NCBI GenBank assembly: GCA_023954045.1 | Contig: JAMLIR010000001.1 | Coordinates: 124,001 to 188,000, forward strand | DNA from: Burkholderiaceae bacterium | GTDB taxonomy: Bacteria; Pseudomonadota; Gammaproteobacteria; Burkholderiales; Burkholderiaceae_E | DNA: 64,000 nucleotides | Direction: 5' to 3' | Shown: in pieces, positions 7,973 to 18,320 of the stretch | How positions within the stretch are numbered: position 1 is the stretch's first letter | Layout: each line of letters begins with the position of its first letter | Translations under genes and position numbers: made by a program | The notes under the pieces: generated by a model | What the model saw: the letters and a program-made list of their open reading frames with translations, nothing else | What the model was told of the DNA's origin: nothing | Databases searched by the model: none

Positions 7973-8322
7973 ACTACGGTCACAAGGCCGCCACCGCCGC
8001 ACTGCTCACGATGGCCGTCGCCATCGCCGGGGCCGCGCTCTTCCTGCTGACTTCGATTCCGGCCGGCGCGCAATCGCCAGCCGCCGCGGCGGCCGCGACC
8101 GATCCGGAGGTGATGCGGTGGGCGTTCATCTCGGCCGCGGCCGCGGCGGGCCTGTCGACGCTCGCGGCCGGCTACGCGGTGGCCGTCGTCGGCAGCGCGG
8201 CGGTCGGCACGCTTGCCGAGAAGCCCGAGTTGCTGGGCCGGGTGCTGATCCTGGTGGGCCTCGCCGAAGGCATCGCGATCTACGGGCTGATCGTCGCGAT
8301 CCTGATCCTGAACCGCACCTGA
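7969..8322 (+). CDS. ntpK: V/A-type ATPase proteolipid subunit K (c-ring)
   Basis: 117-aa precursor: a cleavable-looking leader (residues 1-35, ending PAGAQ), then a single helical hairpin (~50-90 and ~91-115). The ion-carrying carboxylate is Glu100 in the second helix (VGLAEGIAIYG). A signal-like leader followed by a two-helix proteolipid is the arrangement of the Thermus-type subunit, not of the four-helix Enterococcus NtpK. Helix 1 is Ala/Gly-rich (STLAAGYAVAVVGSAAVG) and lacks an obvious Gln ligand, so proton coupling is more likely than sodium (inference). Confidence 0.9.
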   Translation: MNYGHKAATAALLTMAVAIAGAALFLLTSIPAGAQSPAAAAAATDPEVMRWAFISAAAAAGLSTLAAGYAVAVVGSAAVGTLAEKPELLGRVLILVGLAEGIAIYGLIVAILILNRT

Positions 8323-8340
8323 GCGACACGGGCGAGCGCG

Positions 8341-8637
8341 ATGTCCCGGATCGTCGTCGTCGGCGACGAAGCGACCTGCGCCGGTTTCCGGCTCGCGGGC
8401 GCCGAAGCGCGCACGCCGGCGCGCGGCGAGATCGCCGCCGAATTTGCGCGGGCGCTCGGGGTCGCGGAAATGGTCGTGCTCGCGCGCGAGACGGCCGACG
8501 CGCTGCCGCCCGAGGCGCTGCGCGCCGCGATGCTGCGCGAAACGCCGCTCGTCGTGGTGCTGCCCGCGCTCGCCGGGCCGCAGCCCGATCGTGCGTTCGA
8601 GCGACGCATCCGCTCGGTGCTCGGGATCGAGCCATGA
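8341..8637 (+). CDS. V/A-type ATPase subunit F
   Basis: 98-aa protein starting MSRIVVVGDEATCAGFRLAGAEA, the typical Rossmann-like opening of subunit F (NtpG in Enterococcus naming), followed by the pattern ETPLVVVLPAL and a C-terminal basic helix. Subunit F sits on the central shaft with D and can regulate ATP hydrolysis. It lies between K and E, 18 bases after K, and its stop overlaps the E start by ATGA. Confidence 0.88.
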   Translation: MSRIVVVGDEATCAGFRLAGAEARTPARGEIAAEFARALGVAEMVVLARETADALPPEALRAAMLRETPLVVVLPALAGPQPDRAFERRIRSVLGIEP

Positions 8638-9293
8638 ACGTGCCGGGCTCGCCAGTCTCGCCCGCTGCACCGGCGGCGCCGGCCGACGCGCTGGTCGAGG
8701 AGATCCGGCGCCAGGCCGCGGCACAGCGGCAGGCGATCCTCGAGGCTGCCGAGCGCGAGGCTGCGGAGATTCGGGCGCGGGCCCGCGACAAGGCGCGCCG
8801 CCAGCTTCGTCGCGCGCTCGAGGAACTGCGCGCCGCCGGGCGACAGCGGGTTCGTGCCCTGCGCGCCGAGCTCGAGACCGAGGCACGGCGCCGCGCGTCC
8901 GGGCACGCGCTCGATTCCCTGGCTGCGGCGTGGCCGATGCTCGAGGCCGCGCTCGCGCGGCGCTGGCAGGATCCGAAGGCGCGCCGCCGTTGGCTCGAGG
9001 CGCAACTCGCCTTGGCGCGCGCGCGGCTTCCCGCTGCCAGCTGGCTGTTGCGGCATCCGGCCGAATGGGGCGAGCCCGATCGCGATGCGCTCGACGCGCT
9101 GCTCGCCGCCCGGGGCGTGTCCGGCGCAGGCTTGCGCGCCGACCCGGGCCTCGCGATCGGGCTGGTCGTCGAGGCCGACGGAGCGCGACTCGACAGCGCG
9201 CCGCAGGCACTGCTGGCCGATCGCGCCACGATCGAGGCCGAACTGCTGGCCGCGGTGCGCACCGCGGAGCGACCGGGCCGCGGCGATGGCTGA
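8634..9293 (+). CDS. ntpE: V/A-type ATPase subunit E (peripheral stalk)
   Basis: 219-aa protein: N-terminal long helix (residues ~18-90, repeated Arg/Ala/Glu heptads such as EIRARARDKARRQLRRALEELR) and a globular C-terminal part with GLAIGLVVEADGARLD, the conserved strand pattern of subunit E (normally GGV.....GKI..D). It binds the top of the A3B3 head with subunit G. It overlaps the A gene by 8 bases. Confidence 0.82.
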   Translation: MNVPGSPVSPAAPAAPADALVEEIRRQAAAQRQAILEAAEREAAEIRARARDKARRQLRRALEELRAAGRQRVRALRAELETEARRRASGHALDSLAAAWPMLEAALARRWQDPKARRRWLEAQLALARARLPAASWLLRHPAEWGEPDRDALDALLAARGVSGAGLRADPGLAIGLVVEADGARLDSAPQALLADRATIEAELLAAVRTAERPGRGDG

Positions 9294-11013
9294 AGCGCGC
9301 ATCCGCTCGATCAGCGGCCCGGTGCTGCACGCGAGCGCGCAAGGCAGCTTCGCGGTCGGCGAAGCCGTCGAGGTCGGCGAGTCGCGCCTGCCGGGCGAGA
9401 TCATCCGGCTCGAAGGAGGCTCGTTCGTCGCTCAGGTCTACGAGGACACGACAGGGCTGAAACCCGGCGACCCGGTCCACGGCACCGGGGCGCCGCTCTC
9501 GGTGCCGCTGGGCCCCGGCTTGCTCGGGCGCATCTACGACGGCCTGCTGCGTCGGCTCGACGTCGAGGCGGGCGAAGCTGCGCCGCGCGAGCGCTTCGTC
9601 TTCGCACCCTCTGCCGCGCCCGGCAACCGTCTCGCGCCAGGCACGGCCTTCGGCGAGATCGAGGGCGCCGCGCACGCCCGGCTGTGCCTGCTGCCGCCCG
9701 ACCTCGGCGGCGAGGTCGCGAGCATCGTGGCGCGCGGCGAAGTCGATGCGGGCGACACCGTGCTCGTGCTGCGCGACGACGCCGGCCGCGAGCACGCGAT
9801 CGGGTTGTTCCATCGCTGGCCGGTGCGCCGGCCGCGACCGGTCGGCCGTCGCCTGCCCGCCGACGAGCCGCTGGTCACCGGGCAGCGCATTCTCGACACG
9901 CTGTTTCCGGTGGCGCGCGGCGGGCGCGCGGCGATTCCCGGCGGCTTCGGCACCGGCAAGACCGTGCTCCAGGAGACGCTGGCGAAGTGGTGCCACGCCG
10001 ACATCATCGTCTACGTCGGTTGCGGCGAGCGCGGCAACGAGATGGCCGAAGTGCTCGAGGAGTTCCCCCAGCTCGTCGACCCGCGCACCGGGCGCGCGCT
10101 GATGGAGCGCACGGTGATCATCGCCAACGCGTCGAACATGCCGGTGGCCGCGCGCGAAGCGAGCATCTACACGGCCGTCACGGTCGCCGAGTACTTCCGC
10201 GACCAGGGCCTGCACGTCGCGCTGATGGCCGACTCGACCAGCCGCTGGGCGGAAGCGCTGCGCGAGGTGTCGGGGCGGCTCGGCGAGTTGCCTGGCGAGG
10301 CCGGCTATCCGGCCTACCTCAGCTCGCGGCTCGCCGGCTTCTACGAGCGGGCCGCGCGCGTCGAGGCGCTGTGCGGGCGCGAGGGGTCCCTCACCATCAT
10401 CGGCGCGGTCAGCCCGCCGGGGGGCGATTTCTCCGAGCCGGTGACCAGCCACACGAAGCGCTACGTCGGCTGCTTCTGGGGGCTGGACCGCGAGCGCGCG
10501 CAGGCGCGGTTCTACCCGGCGATCCACCCGCTGCAGTCGTACTCGGTCGACGCGGGGCGCTTCGCGCCGTGGTGGAGCGCGCACGGCAACGACAACTGGC
10601 TGCGCCAGCGCGAGAAGTTGCTGGTCCTGCTCGAGGAGCAGGCGCAGCTCGAGCGGATGGCCCGCATCGTCGGCAAGGACGCGCTGCCGGCCGAGCAGCA
10701 GCTCACGCTGATCGCCGCCGAGCTGGTCAACGAGGCGCTGCTGCGCCAGTCGGCGTTCTCGCCGGTCGATCGCTACTGCTCGCCGCAGCGCCAGAGCGAG
10801 ATGCTGCGGCTCGCGATGCGCTTCATCGCGCTGGCGCGCGAGGCGCTCGCCCGCGGTGCGCGGCCCGAAGAGGTCGCCGCGCTGCCCGTACACCGGCGAC
10901 TGCAGCGGATGGGCGAGGAGATCGGCGAGGACGCGATCGGGCGCTTCGCCGAGCTGTGGCCGCAGCTCGAGCGCGAGATGGCCGCGCTGGGCCGGGCACC
11001 GGCGGGAGCCTGA
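9286..11013 (+). CDS. ntpA: V/A-type ATPase catalytic subunit A
   Basis: 575 aa, normal for the catalytic A subunit. Walker A is GGFGTGKT at residues 219-226, followed by YVGCGERGNEM with the catalytic Glu248. Other signatures are MADSTSRWAEALREVSGRLGE, GAVSPPGGDFSEPVTSHT and WGLDRERAQARFYPAIHPLQSYS. The non-homologous insert of A subunits is present (GAAHARLCLLPPDLGG). The subunit hydrolyses or makes ATP in the A3B3 head. The start at ATG 9286 lies inside the end of the E gene, and the stop is two bases before the B start. Confidence 0.96.
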   Translation: MAEARIRSISGPVLHASAQGSFAVGEAVEVGESRLPGEIIRLEGGSFVAQVYEDTTGLKPGDPVHGTGAPLSVPLGPGLLGRIYDGLLRRLDVEAGEAAPRERFVFAPSAAPGNRLAPGTAFGEIEGAAHARLCLLPPDLGGEVASIVARGEVDAGDTVLVLRDDAGREHAIGLFHRWPVRRPRPVGRRLPADEPLVTGQRILDTLFPVARGGRAAIPGGFGTGKTVLQETLAKWCHADIIVYVGCGERGNEMAEVLEEFPQLVDPRTGRALMERTVIIANASNMPVAAREASIYTAVTVAEYFRDQGLHVALMADSTSRWAEALREVSGRLGELPGEAGYPAYLSSRLAGFYERAARVEALCGREGSLTIIGAVSPPGGDFSEPVTSHTKRYVGCFWGLDRERAQARFYPAIHPLQSYSVDAGRFAPWWSAHGNDNWLRQREKLLVLLEEQAQLERMARIVGKDALPAEQQLTLIAAELVNEALLRQSAFSPVDRYCSPQRQSEMLRLAMRFIALAREALARGARPEEVAALPVHRRLQRMGEEIGEDAIGRFAELWPQLEREMAALGRAPAGA

Positions 11014-11015
11014 CG

Positions 11016-12428
11016 ATGCGCGCCGAGCTGAGCACGCGCGGCACGCTGGCCCGCATCGACGGCCCGCTGCTGTTCCTGCGCCGCAACGTCGAGGCGACGC
11101 TGGGCGAGGCGGTCGAGGTGCTGCTCGACGGCGAGCTGCCGCCGCGCCCGCGCCTGGGGCGCATCACCGGCCTGGACGCCGACACCATCGTCGTCGAGGT
11201 GCTCGAGAGCACGCAGGGCCTGAGCCTGGACGGCGTGCGCGTGCGCTTCCGCGGCGAGCCGGTGCGCTTCGGCGTCGGGCCGGGCCTGCTCGGCCGCGTC
11301 TTCGACGGGATGGGCCAGCCCGCCGACGACGGCCCGCCGGTCGCGGCCGTCGACTGGCGACGCATCGACGCGCGCGCGATGAACCCGGCGCGACGCGCGC
11401 TGCCGCGGGACTTCATCGAGACCGGCGTCTCGGCGATCGACCTGACGAACAGCCTGATCCGCGGCCAGAAGCTGCCGATCTTCTCCTCCGGCGGCTTGCC
11501 GCACGACCGGCTCGCGATCGAGATCGCGCGCCACGCGCGCCTGCGCGACGCCGGCGCCGGCGAGTTCGCGATCGTGTTCGTCGGCATCGGCGTGTCGTAC
11601 GACTCGGCCGAGGAATTCCGCCGCGCGATGGAGGAGTCGGGCGCGCTCGGGCACACCGCGATGTTCCTGAGCCTGGCCAGCGAGCCGAGCCCCCAGCGGC
11701 TGCTCACGCCGCGCGTCGCGCTGACCGCCGCCGAGTACCTCGCGTTCGACGAGGGCCGGCACGTGCTGGTGATCCTCACCGACATGACGAACTACTGCGA
11801 GGCGTTGCGCGAAGTCTCGGCGAGCCACGGCGAGATCCCGAGCCGCAAGGGCTACCCCGGCTACATGTACTCGGACCTCGCGACGATCTACGAGCGCGCC
11901 GGATCGGCGCGCGACGCGCGCGGCACCGTGACCCAGCTGCCGATCCTCACGATGCCCGCCGACGACATCAGCCATCCGATTCCGGACCTCACCGGCTACA
12001 TTACCGAGGGCCAGATCGTGCTGGATCGCGCGCTCGACCACAAGGGCGTCTATCCGCCGATCAACGTGCTGCCGAGCCTGTCGCGCCTCTTCGACCAGGG
12101 CACCGGCAAGGGCTTCACGCACGCCGACCATCCGGCGCTCGCGCACCAGATGTTCGCCTCGTACGCGCGGGCGGTGCGCGTGCGCGTGCTGGCGAGCGTC
12201 GTCGGGCAGGACGGCCTCACCGACGTCGATCGCGGCTACCTCGCCTTCGCCGATCGCTTCGAGCGCGAGCTCGTCGCGCAGGACGCCGCACGCAGCCTCG
12301 ACGACAGCATGGCGATCGCCTGGGAACTGCTGCGCGCGCTGCCGCGCGCCGAGCTCACCCGATTGAGCGACGCGCAGATCGCCGCGCACCTCGACGCCAG
12401 CGAGACCGCGACAGGCAGCGATGGCTGA
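11016..12428 (+). CDS. ntpB: V/A-type ATPase non-catalytic subunit B
   Basis: 470-aa B subunit. It shows the degenerate nucleotide-loop region FSSGGLPHDRLAIEIARHA in place of a Walker A, FVGIGVSYDSAEEFRRAMEESGAL, LTDMTNYCEALREVSASHGEIPSRKGYPGYMYSDLATIYERAG and PILTMPADDISHPIPDLTGYITEGQI. All are hallmarks of V-type B subunits. It completes the hexameric head with A. It overlaps the D gene by 8 bases. Confidence 0.96.
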   Translation: MRAELSTRGTLARIDGPLLFLRRNVEATLGEAVEVLLDGELPPRPRLGRITGLDADTIVVEVLESTQGLSLDGVRVRFRGEPVRFGVGPGLLGRVFDGMGQPADDGPPVAAVDWRRIDARAMNPARRALPRDFIETGVSAIDLTNSLIRGQKLPIFSSGGLPHDRLAIEIARHARLRDAGAGEFAIVFVGIGVSYDSAEEFRRAMEESGALGHTAMFLSLASEPSPQRLLTPRVALTAAEYLAFDEGRHVLVILTDMTNYCEALREVSASHGEIPSRKGYPGYMYSDLATIYERAGSARDARGTVTQLPILTMPADDISHPIPDLTGYITEGQIVLDRALDHKGVYPPINVLPSLSRLFDQGTGKGFTHADHPALAHQMFASYARAVRVRVLASVVGQDGLTDVDRGYLAFADRFERELVAQDAARSLDDSMAIAWELLRALPRAELTRLSDAQIAAHLDASETATGSDG

Positions 12429-13029
12429 GACGGCGGCGACCCGCAGCGCCGCGCTCGCGCTGGCCGACGAGCGCGCGCTGATGCGCCAGGGCTACCAGTT
12501 CCTCGACGAGAAGCGGATGCTGCTCGCGGCGGAGATCCTGCGCGCGCTGGCCGTCCGCCGCGCGCTCGAGGAGAGGCTCGTCGCGCAAGCGCGCGAGGCC
12601 GCGCAGGCGTTGCGCGGCGCGCTGAAGCGCCACGGCCTCGAAGCGCTGCAGGCCTACCCGGCGGGCGACCTCGCGCCGGCCGCGCCGGCGCTCGAGCACA
12701 CACGGTTCCTCGGCGTGCCGCAGCTCGGCGCGAGCTTCGCCCCGCGTGTCACGGACCCCGAGGAACTCGCGATCGATCCCTCGCCCGAGGCCCGCGCATG
12801 CCGCGAGGCCTTTGCCGCGCTGCTCGGGCCGCTCGCGCAGCTGGCCGCGCTCGCCGGCAACCTCGAGCGCCTCGCCGCCGAGTACCGGCGCACCGAGCGC
12901 CGCGCGCGCGCGCTCGAAAACGTGCTGCTTCCCGAAATCGAGGCCTCCCTGAAGGCGATCGACGAGCACCTCGAGCTCGCCGACCAGGAAGAGGCGGTGC
13001 GGGCGCGACTGGCGGGTAGGCGTCGCTGA
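12421..13029 (+). CDS. ntpD: V/A-type ATPase subunit D (central shaft)
   Basis: 202-aa protein with long N- and C-terminal helices. The opening (ATRSAALALADERALMRQGYQFLDEKRMLLAAEIL) matches the family pattern L..L...L..A..G...L..KR..L, and the C-terminal helix RRTERRARALENVLLPEIEASLKAI matches the conserved R.TNALE...IP......I. Subunit D is the rotating axle. It is the last gene of the operon; a hairpin follows at 13041-13060. Confidence 0.93.
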   Translation: MAETAATRSAALALADERALMRQGYQFLDEKRMLLAAEILRALAVRRALEERLVAQAREAAQALRGALKRHGLEALQAYPAGDLAPAAPALEHTRFLGVPQLGASFAPRVTDPEELAIDPSPEARACREAFAALLGPLAQLAALAGNLERLAAEYRRTERRARALENVLLPEIEASLKAIDEHLELADQEEAVRARLAGRRR

Positions 13030-13040
13030 CCGGGGCGCAG

Positions 13041-13060
13041 CTGCGCGCCTTTGCGCGCAG
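13041..13060. terminator. Hairpin between convergent V-ATPase and MCE operons
   Basis: CTGCGCGC, loop CTTT, GCGCGCAG: a perfect 8-bp stem located 12 bases after ntpD and 12 bases before the stop of the convergent lipoprotein gene. It probably ends transcription from both sides, although there is no long U-tract. Confidence 0.6.
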
Positions 13061-13071
13061 TGCCGGCGGCG

Positions 13072-13737
13072 CTAGCGTGGCGCGCCGACCACCAGCTCGA
13101 TGCGCCGGCGGATCGCGGCCGCCGCTTGCGCATCGCCCGCGGCCTGCGCGCGCTTCTCCTGGACGCCGAGCCACGCCACCAAGGGCCGGCGCCAGCCGTT
13201 TCCGGAAGCCGTGTCGACCGCGGCAGCGATCCCGGTCGGCGCGATCCGGCCGACGCGCAGCAGCGCACCGGCCGCGACCAGCCTCGACACCGGGTCGGCG
13301 ATCGCAGCCAGCGCGTCGCCGTCGCGCGCCATCACCGCGCGGTGCTGCTCGGGCAGCAGCGACGCGTCGCTCTCGTCCCACCGCCCGCCGATGTAGGCCG
13401 CGTAGGCGCGGGCCGCCGCGCCGGCGTCGCGCGCGAGCGGCCGGAAGCCGGGGCAGTCGTCGAACTCGAGGCTGGCCACGCGCAGCGCGCAGCGCGTCAG
13501 CTCCGCGCGCGCCACCAGCGCCGCGTCGCCGGTGCTGGCGAGCTCGGCGCGCGCGCGCGTGAACTCCTGCTCGGCGACACGGGTCTCGCCACGCAGCCAG
13601 GCCGTCTCGAAGCCGTCGAGCGCGCCGCGCGCGGCGAGGCGCCAGCCCGGCGTCGGCGTGCCGCCGGCGCACGCGCCGAGCAGCACCACGACCGGAATCG
13701 CCGCGAACCTCGCGAGCGCGCGCCGGCGAAGCGTCAC
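13072..13737 (-). CDS. Lipoprotein of an MCE transport operon
   Basis: 221-aa protein starting at GTG 13737 with a basic N-terminus, hydrophobic core and lipobox VVVLLGACAGG. The body is helical with repeated Ala/Arg helices (EFTRARAELASTGDAALVARAELTRCALRVAS, FRPLARDAGAAARAYAAYIGGRWDES), and no named domain is recognised. Its start overlaps the MlaD-like stop by GTGA. By position it is probably a periplasmic or outer-membrane partner of the MCE system, analogous to the auxiliary lipoproteins of PqiC/YmbA-type operons, but the fold does not clearly match those. Confidence 0.75.
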   Translation of the reverse strand: MTLRRRALARFAAIPVVVLLGACAGGTPTPGWRLAARGALDGFETAWLRGETRVAEQEFTRARAELASTGDAALVARAELTRCALRVASLEFDDCPGFRPLARDAGAAARAYAAYIGGRWDESDASLLPEQHRAVMARDGDALAAIADPVSRLVAAGALLRVGRIAPTGIAAAVDTASGNGWRRPLVAWLGVQEKRAQAAGDAQAAAAIRRRIELVVGAPR

Positions 13738-14735
13738 GGCAACCTCAATTCGACGTCGCGGCGGAACGGCCACTTCCGGTTGATCTCGTCGATCAGCTGG
13801 CTCGCCTTGCGCAGGCTCGACTCCACGTCGGCGCGCAGCGCCTGCAGGTCGGCCGTGGCCGCGCGCGTGTCGCTGGCAATGCCCTGCGCGTCGGCGAGCA
13901 CCGCGTCGAGCTTCCTCAGGCTCTCGCGCGCCTCGGCCAGCATCGCATTGACCTGCTGCACGGCGCGCTGCGACTCGTCGAGCACGCCGCCGGCGCCCAG
14001 CACGCGCTCGTCGGCCTTCCCGACCGTGCGCCCCACCTGCTGCGACAACGCGTCGAGCCGCCGCGTCAGGCCCTCCAGCGACGAGAGCACCGTGTTCGCG
14101 CGCTCGATCGTGCCGATCACCTTCTTCGCCTCGTCCTCGCTGCCGAGCAGCGCAGTCAGCATCCCGTAGCGACCGCCCATGCGGTCGGTCATCGTGCGCA
14201 GGCCGGCGAGGCCGCGGTTGACGTCCGACTCCTGCGCGGTCATCCGTTCGACGTTCTCGACCAGCCGCTTCACGCTCGCGACGAGGGCCGGCAGCTCGTC
14301 GGTGGTGTCGCCTCGCAGCACCTCGCGCACCGCCCCGTCCGGCAGCGGGGCGTCCGCGAGGTCGCCGGTGAAGGCGCGCAGGCGCGCGCCGCCCACGAGC
14401 CCGCGCTCGAGCGTGAACACGCTCGACGCGCGCAGCCACTGCGCCTGCGATCGCGGGATGTCGATCTCGATGCGTGCCTGGCCCGTGCGCGCGAGCTCGA
14501 TGCGCTGGACCCGGCCGACCGGGAATCCCGAGAAGCTCAGGTCGGCGCCGACCGACACGCCCTCGGCGTTGTCGGCCATCAGGACCAGGCGCTGCGTGTC
14601 CTCGAAGGTGCCGCGCGCATACAGGACGTAGAACACGAACGCGACCAGCAGCGCCAGCGTCAGCACGAGCAGCAGCGTGGCCTTGAAGGCCACGTGGCGA
14701 GCGACCTCGGCGACGCGAACCTGCTCCTCGGCCAT
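13734..14735 (-). CDS. MCE/MlaD-family lipid-transport protein
   Basis: 333-aa protein: one N-terminal membrane anchor (residues ~17-41, KATLLLVLTLALLVAFVFYVLY), an MCE domain (~45-120) with the signature LMADNAEGVSVGADLSFSGFPVGRV, then a long helical/coiled-coil region (~125-320) with repeated leucines. MCE proteins form hexameric rings that carry phospholipids between membranes. The long tail is more like PqiB/LetB or mycobacterial Mce needles than the short MlaD. The gene lies 6 bases after the MlaE-like gene, and the lipoprotein start overlaps its stop. Confidence 0.88.
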   Translation of the reverse strand: MAEEQVRVAEVARHVAFKATLLLVLTLALLVAFVFYVLYARGTFEDTQRLVLMADNAEGVSVGADLSFSGFPVGRVQRIELARTGQARIEIDIPRSQAQWLRASSVFTLERGLVGGARLRAFTGDLADAPLPDGAVREVLRGDTTDELPALVASVKRLVENVERMTAQESDVNRGLAGLRTMTDRMGGRYGMLTALLGSEDEAKKVIGTIERANTVLSSLEGLTRRLDALSQQVGRTVGKADERVLGAGGVLDESQRAVQQVNAMLAEARESLRKLDAVLADAQGIASDTRAATADLQALRADVESSLRKASQLIDEINRKWPFRRDVELRLP

Positions 14736-14741
14736 CGTCGT

Positions 14742-15548
14742 TCAGGCGTACATGACGCCGAGGAACACGATCTCGATCGCGACCAGCGCGATGCCGAGAC
14801 GCACCATGCCGCGCCGGACCGCCAGCGGCGCCTGCGACGCGTCGCGCCGGATGCCGAGCGCGGCGCCGATCGGGGCCGCCCCCACGGCGACGCCGAACAG
14901 AATCGACTTGAAGACGAAGCCCGCCACCACGGCCGGCGCAAACACGTGCCCGGTGACGCGCACGAAGCCGGCCACCGCCCACGGCGACAGGCCGTACAGC
15001 TCCACGTACGCGAGCACCAGCGCGACCACGCCGCTCAGGTACGACAGCAGCATGACGGCCACCAGGCTACCGATCACGCGCGGCACCAGCTCGCCGCCCA
15101 GCGGGTCCCGGCCGGCGCGGGCGAGCTGCTCGAATTCGCCGCGGACGTGCATCAGCGTGACCTCGGTGCTGATCGCCGCCCCGGAGCGCAGCGCGACGAA
15201 CAGTGCCGCGAGCAACGGAATGATCTCGAGCACCAGCACGCGCACGGTCAACTCGAGCGCGTACGGCGCCAGGCCGAATTCCCGCGCGGTGCCGACCACG
15301 ATGCGGATCAGCAGGAAGCTGAGCACCGCGCACGCGACCGTGAAACCCGGTAGCGCCCGCCAGGCCGAGAAGTGGATCTGCCGGGCCGCGACGCGGCGCG
15401 CGTCGCGGTGGTAGGTCGACGGCGAGAGCGCCGTGACCACCGCCACGGCACCGAAGTGGATCGCGCGCAGCCAGCCCGCCGGGCGGCCGATCAGCACGCC
15501 GCCGAGCGCGCCGGCTTCTCGAAGCAGGGGTCGGGGAGCTTGCGGCAT
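14742..15548 (-). CDS. MlaE-family permease
   Basis: 268-aa membrane protein with about five to six transmembrane helices. Family features are EFGLAPYALELTVRVLVLEIIPLLAALFVALRSGAAISTEVTLM (the central MlaE motif with Pro and acidic residues) and the later FKSILFGVAVG. MlaE dimers form the membrane channel of Mla-type lipid ABC transporters. The ATPase MlaF normally precedes it; here the ATG at 15548 is the first gene of the operon and upstream DNA holds a divergent acyltransferase, so the ATPase must come from elsewhere. Confidence 0.9.
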   Translation of the reverse strand: MPQAPRPLLREAGALGGVLIGRPAGWLRAIHFGAVAVVTALSPSTYHRDARRVAARQIHFSAWRALPGFTVACAVLSFLLIRIVVGTAREFGLAPYALELTVRVLVLEIIPLLAALFVALRSGAAISTEVTLMHVRGEFEQLARAGRDPLGGELVPRVIGSLVAVMLLSYLSGVVALVLAYVELYGLSPWAVAGFVRVTGHVFAPAVVAGFVFKSILFGVAVGAAPIGAALGIRRDASQAPLAVRRGMVRLGIALVAIEIVFLGVMYA

Positions 15549-15620
15549 GGGCCGATCATACCGTGCGTCCCCGCCGCCCGACCTCCCCGCTGCAGGGTCC
15601 GGCCGCCCGTCCGGCAATAC

Positions 15621-15649
15621 TTCCCGATCGGCGCGGCAGGGCCTAAACT
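15621..15649 (+). promoter_or_regulatory. Possible sigma-70 promoter of the acyltransferase gene
   Basis: TTCCCG (15621-15626) and TAAACT (15644-15649) are separated by 17 bp. Transcription would begin about 15656, essentially at the GTG start codon at 15657, so the mRNA would be leaderless if this is right. Confidence 0.3.
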
Positions 15650-15656
15650 CGGCCTC

Positions 15657-16298
15657 GTGGCTAGCGACTCGACACTTCAGAAGGCGCGCGACGCCGCGCC
15701 TTCCATCGACGGGAGCCTCGGCAAGGGCGCGAAGCGGCGTGTCGGCCGTGCGTTGCGCCGGCTGGTACGCGAGGCACAGTATCTCGTCCTCTACCTGTGG
15801 TCCCGCCTGATGGGCCCGCCGCGGCTGCTCGTCTACGACATGGGCATCAACGTCCGCCTGCTGAGGGCGTTCGGCGCGAAGGTCGGGGAGAACACGCGCC
15901 TGGTGTCTCCGATCACGCTGAGCAACATCTGGGACGGCTACGTCAACCTGAACATCGAGGACGACGTCGCGTTCAACGGCGGGACCTTCCTGGACCTCAC
16001 GAACAAGATCACGATCGAGCGCGGCGCCAGCCTGGGGCCGAACGTGATCGTCATGACGCACAACGCGTTCAACAAGAACCCGTTCCTCGAGTCACGCCTG
16101 CCGCGGCTGGTGGGCGACAAGCCGGTCGTGATCGGCGCAGGCGCCGGCATCAAGGCGGCTGCGGTGATCCTTCACGGCGTGACGATCGGCGAGGAAGCCC
16201 TGGTGGCAGGCGGCTCGGTCGTCAGCCGCGACGTGGCGCGCCGGACCTACGTGAGCGGCGTGCCCGCCGTGGTGCGGCGAAATCTCGATCGGGAGTGA
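15657..16298 (+). CDS. Hexapeptide-repeat (left-handed beta-helix) acyltransferase
   Basis: 213-aa protein of the WbbJ/maltose-acetyltransferase type. The C-terminal two thirds show hexapeptide turns (VGENTRLVSPITLSN, IERGASLGPNVIVMTHN, VIGAGAGIKAAAVILHGVTIGEEALVAGGSVVS), with the family catalytic His in MTHN. Such enzymes acetylate sugars or lipids of the cell envelope. The start is taken at GTG 15657, because upstream sequence in frame is unlike coding DNA; no ATG lies before the conserved core. It is divergent from the MCE operon. Confidence 0.82.
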   Translation: MASDSTLQKARDAAPSIDGSLGKGAKRRVGRALRRLVREAQYLVLYLWSRLMGPPRLLVYDMGINVRLLRAFGAKVGENTRLVSPITLSNIWDGYVNLNIEDDVAFNGGTFLDLTNKITIERGASLGPNVIVMTHNAFNKNPFLESRLPRLVGDKPVVIGAGAGIKAAAVILHGVTIGEEALVAGGSVVSRDVARRTYVSGVPAVVRRNLDRE

Positions 16299-16415
16299 CC
16301 GGCCCGGGCAGTCCTCCAACTGCCCCGCCGAGCCGGGCGCTCGCAAAGAGCGCCGCGATGTGCGACTCCAGGACGAAGCCGGGCAGCAGCGCGCCGGCGT
16401 CCCCGGACCCGGTCA

Positions 16416-18316
<1,901 letters not shown>

Positions 18317-18320
<4 letters not shown>

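Noticed and set aside
5597..8002. 801-residue open frame on the minus strand across the V-ATPase subunit I region
   Set aside because: It is antisense to clear subunit genes, is Arg/Gly/Gln-rich in the manner of GC-driven shadow frames, and shows no domain pattern.
7783..10893. 1036-residue minus-strand frame over the V-ATPase A gene
   Set aside because: Antisense to the highly conserved catalytic subunit. No start context and no recognisable family.
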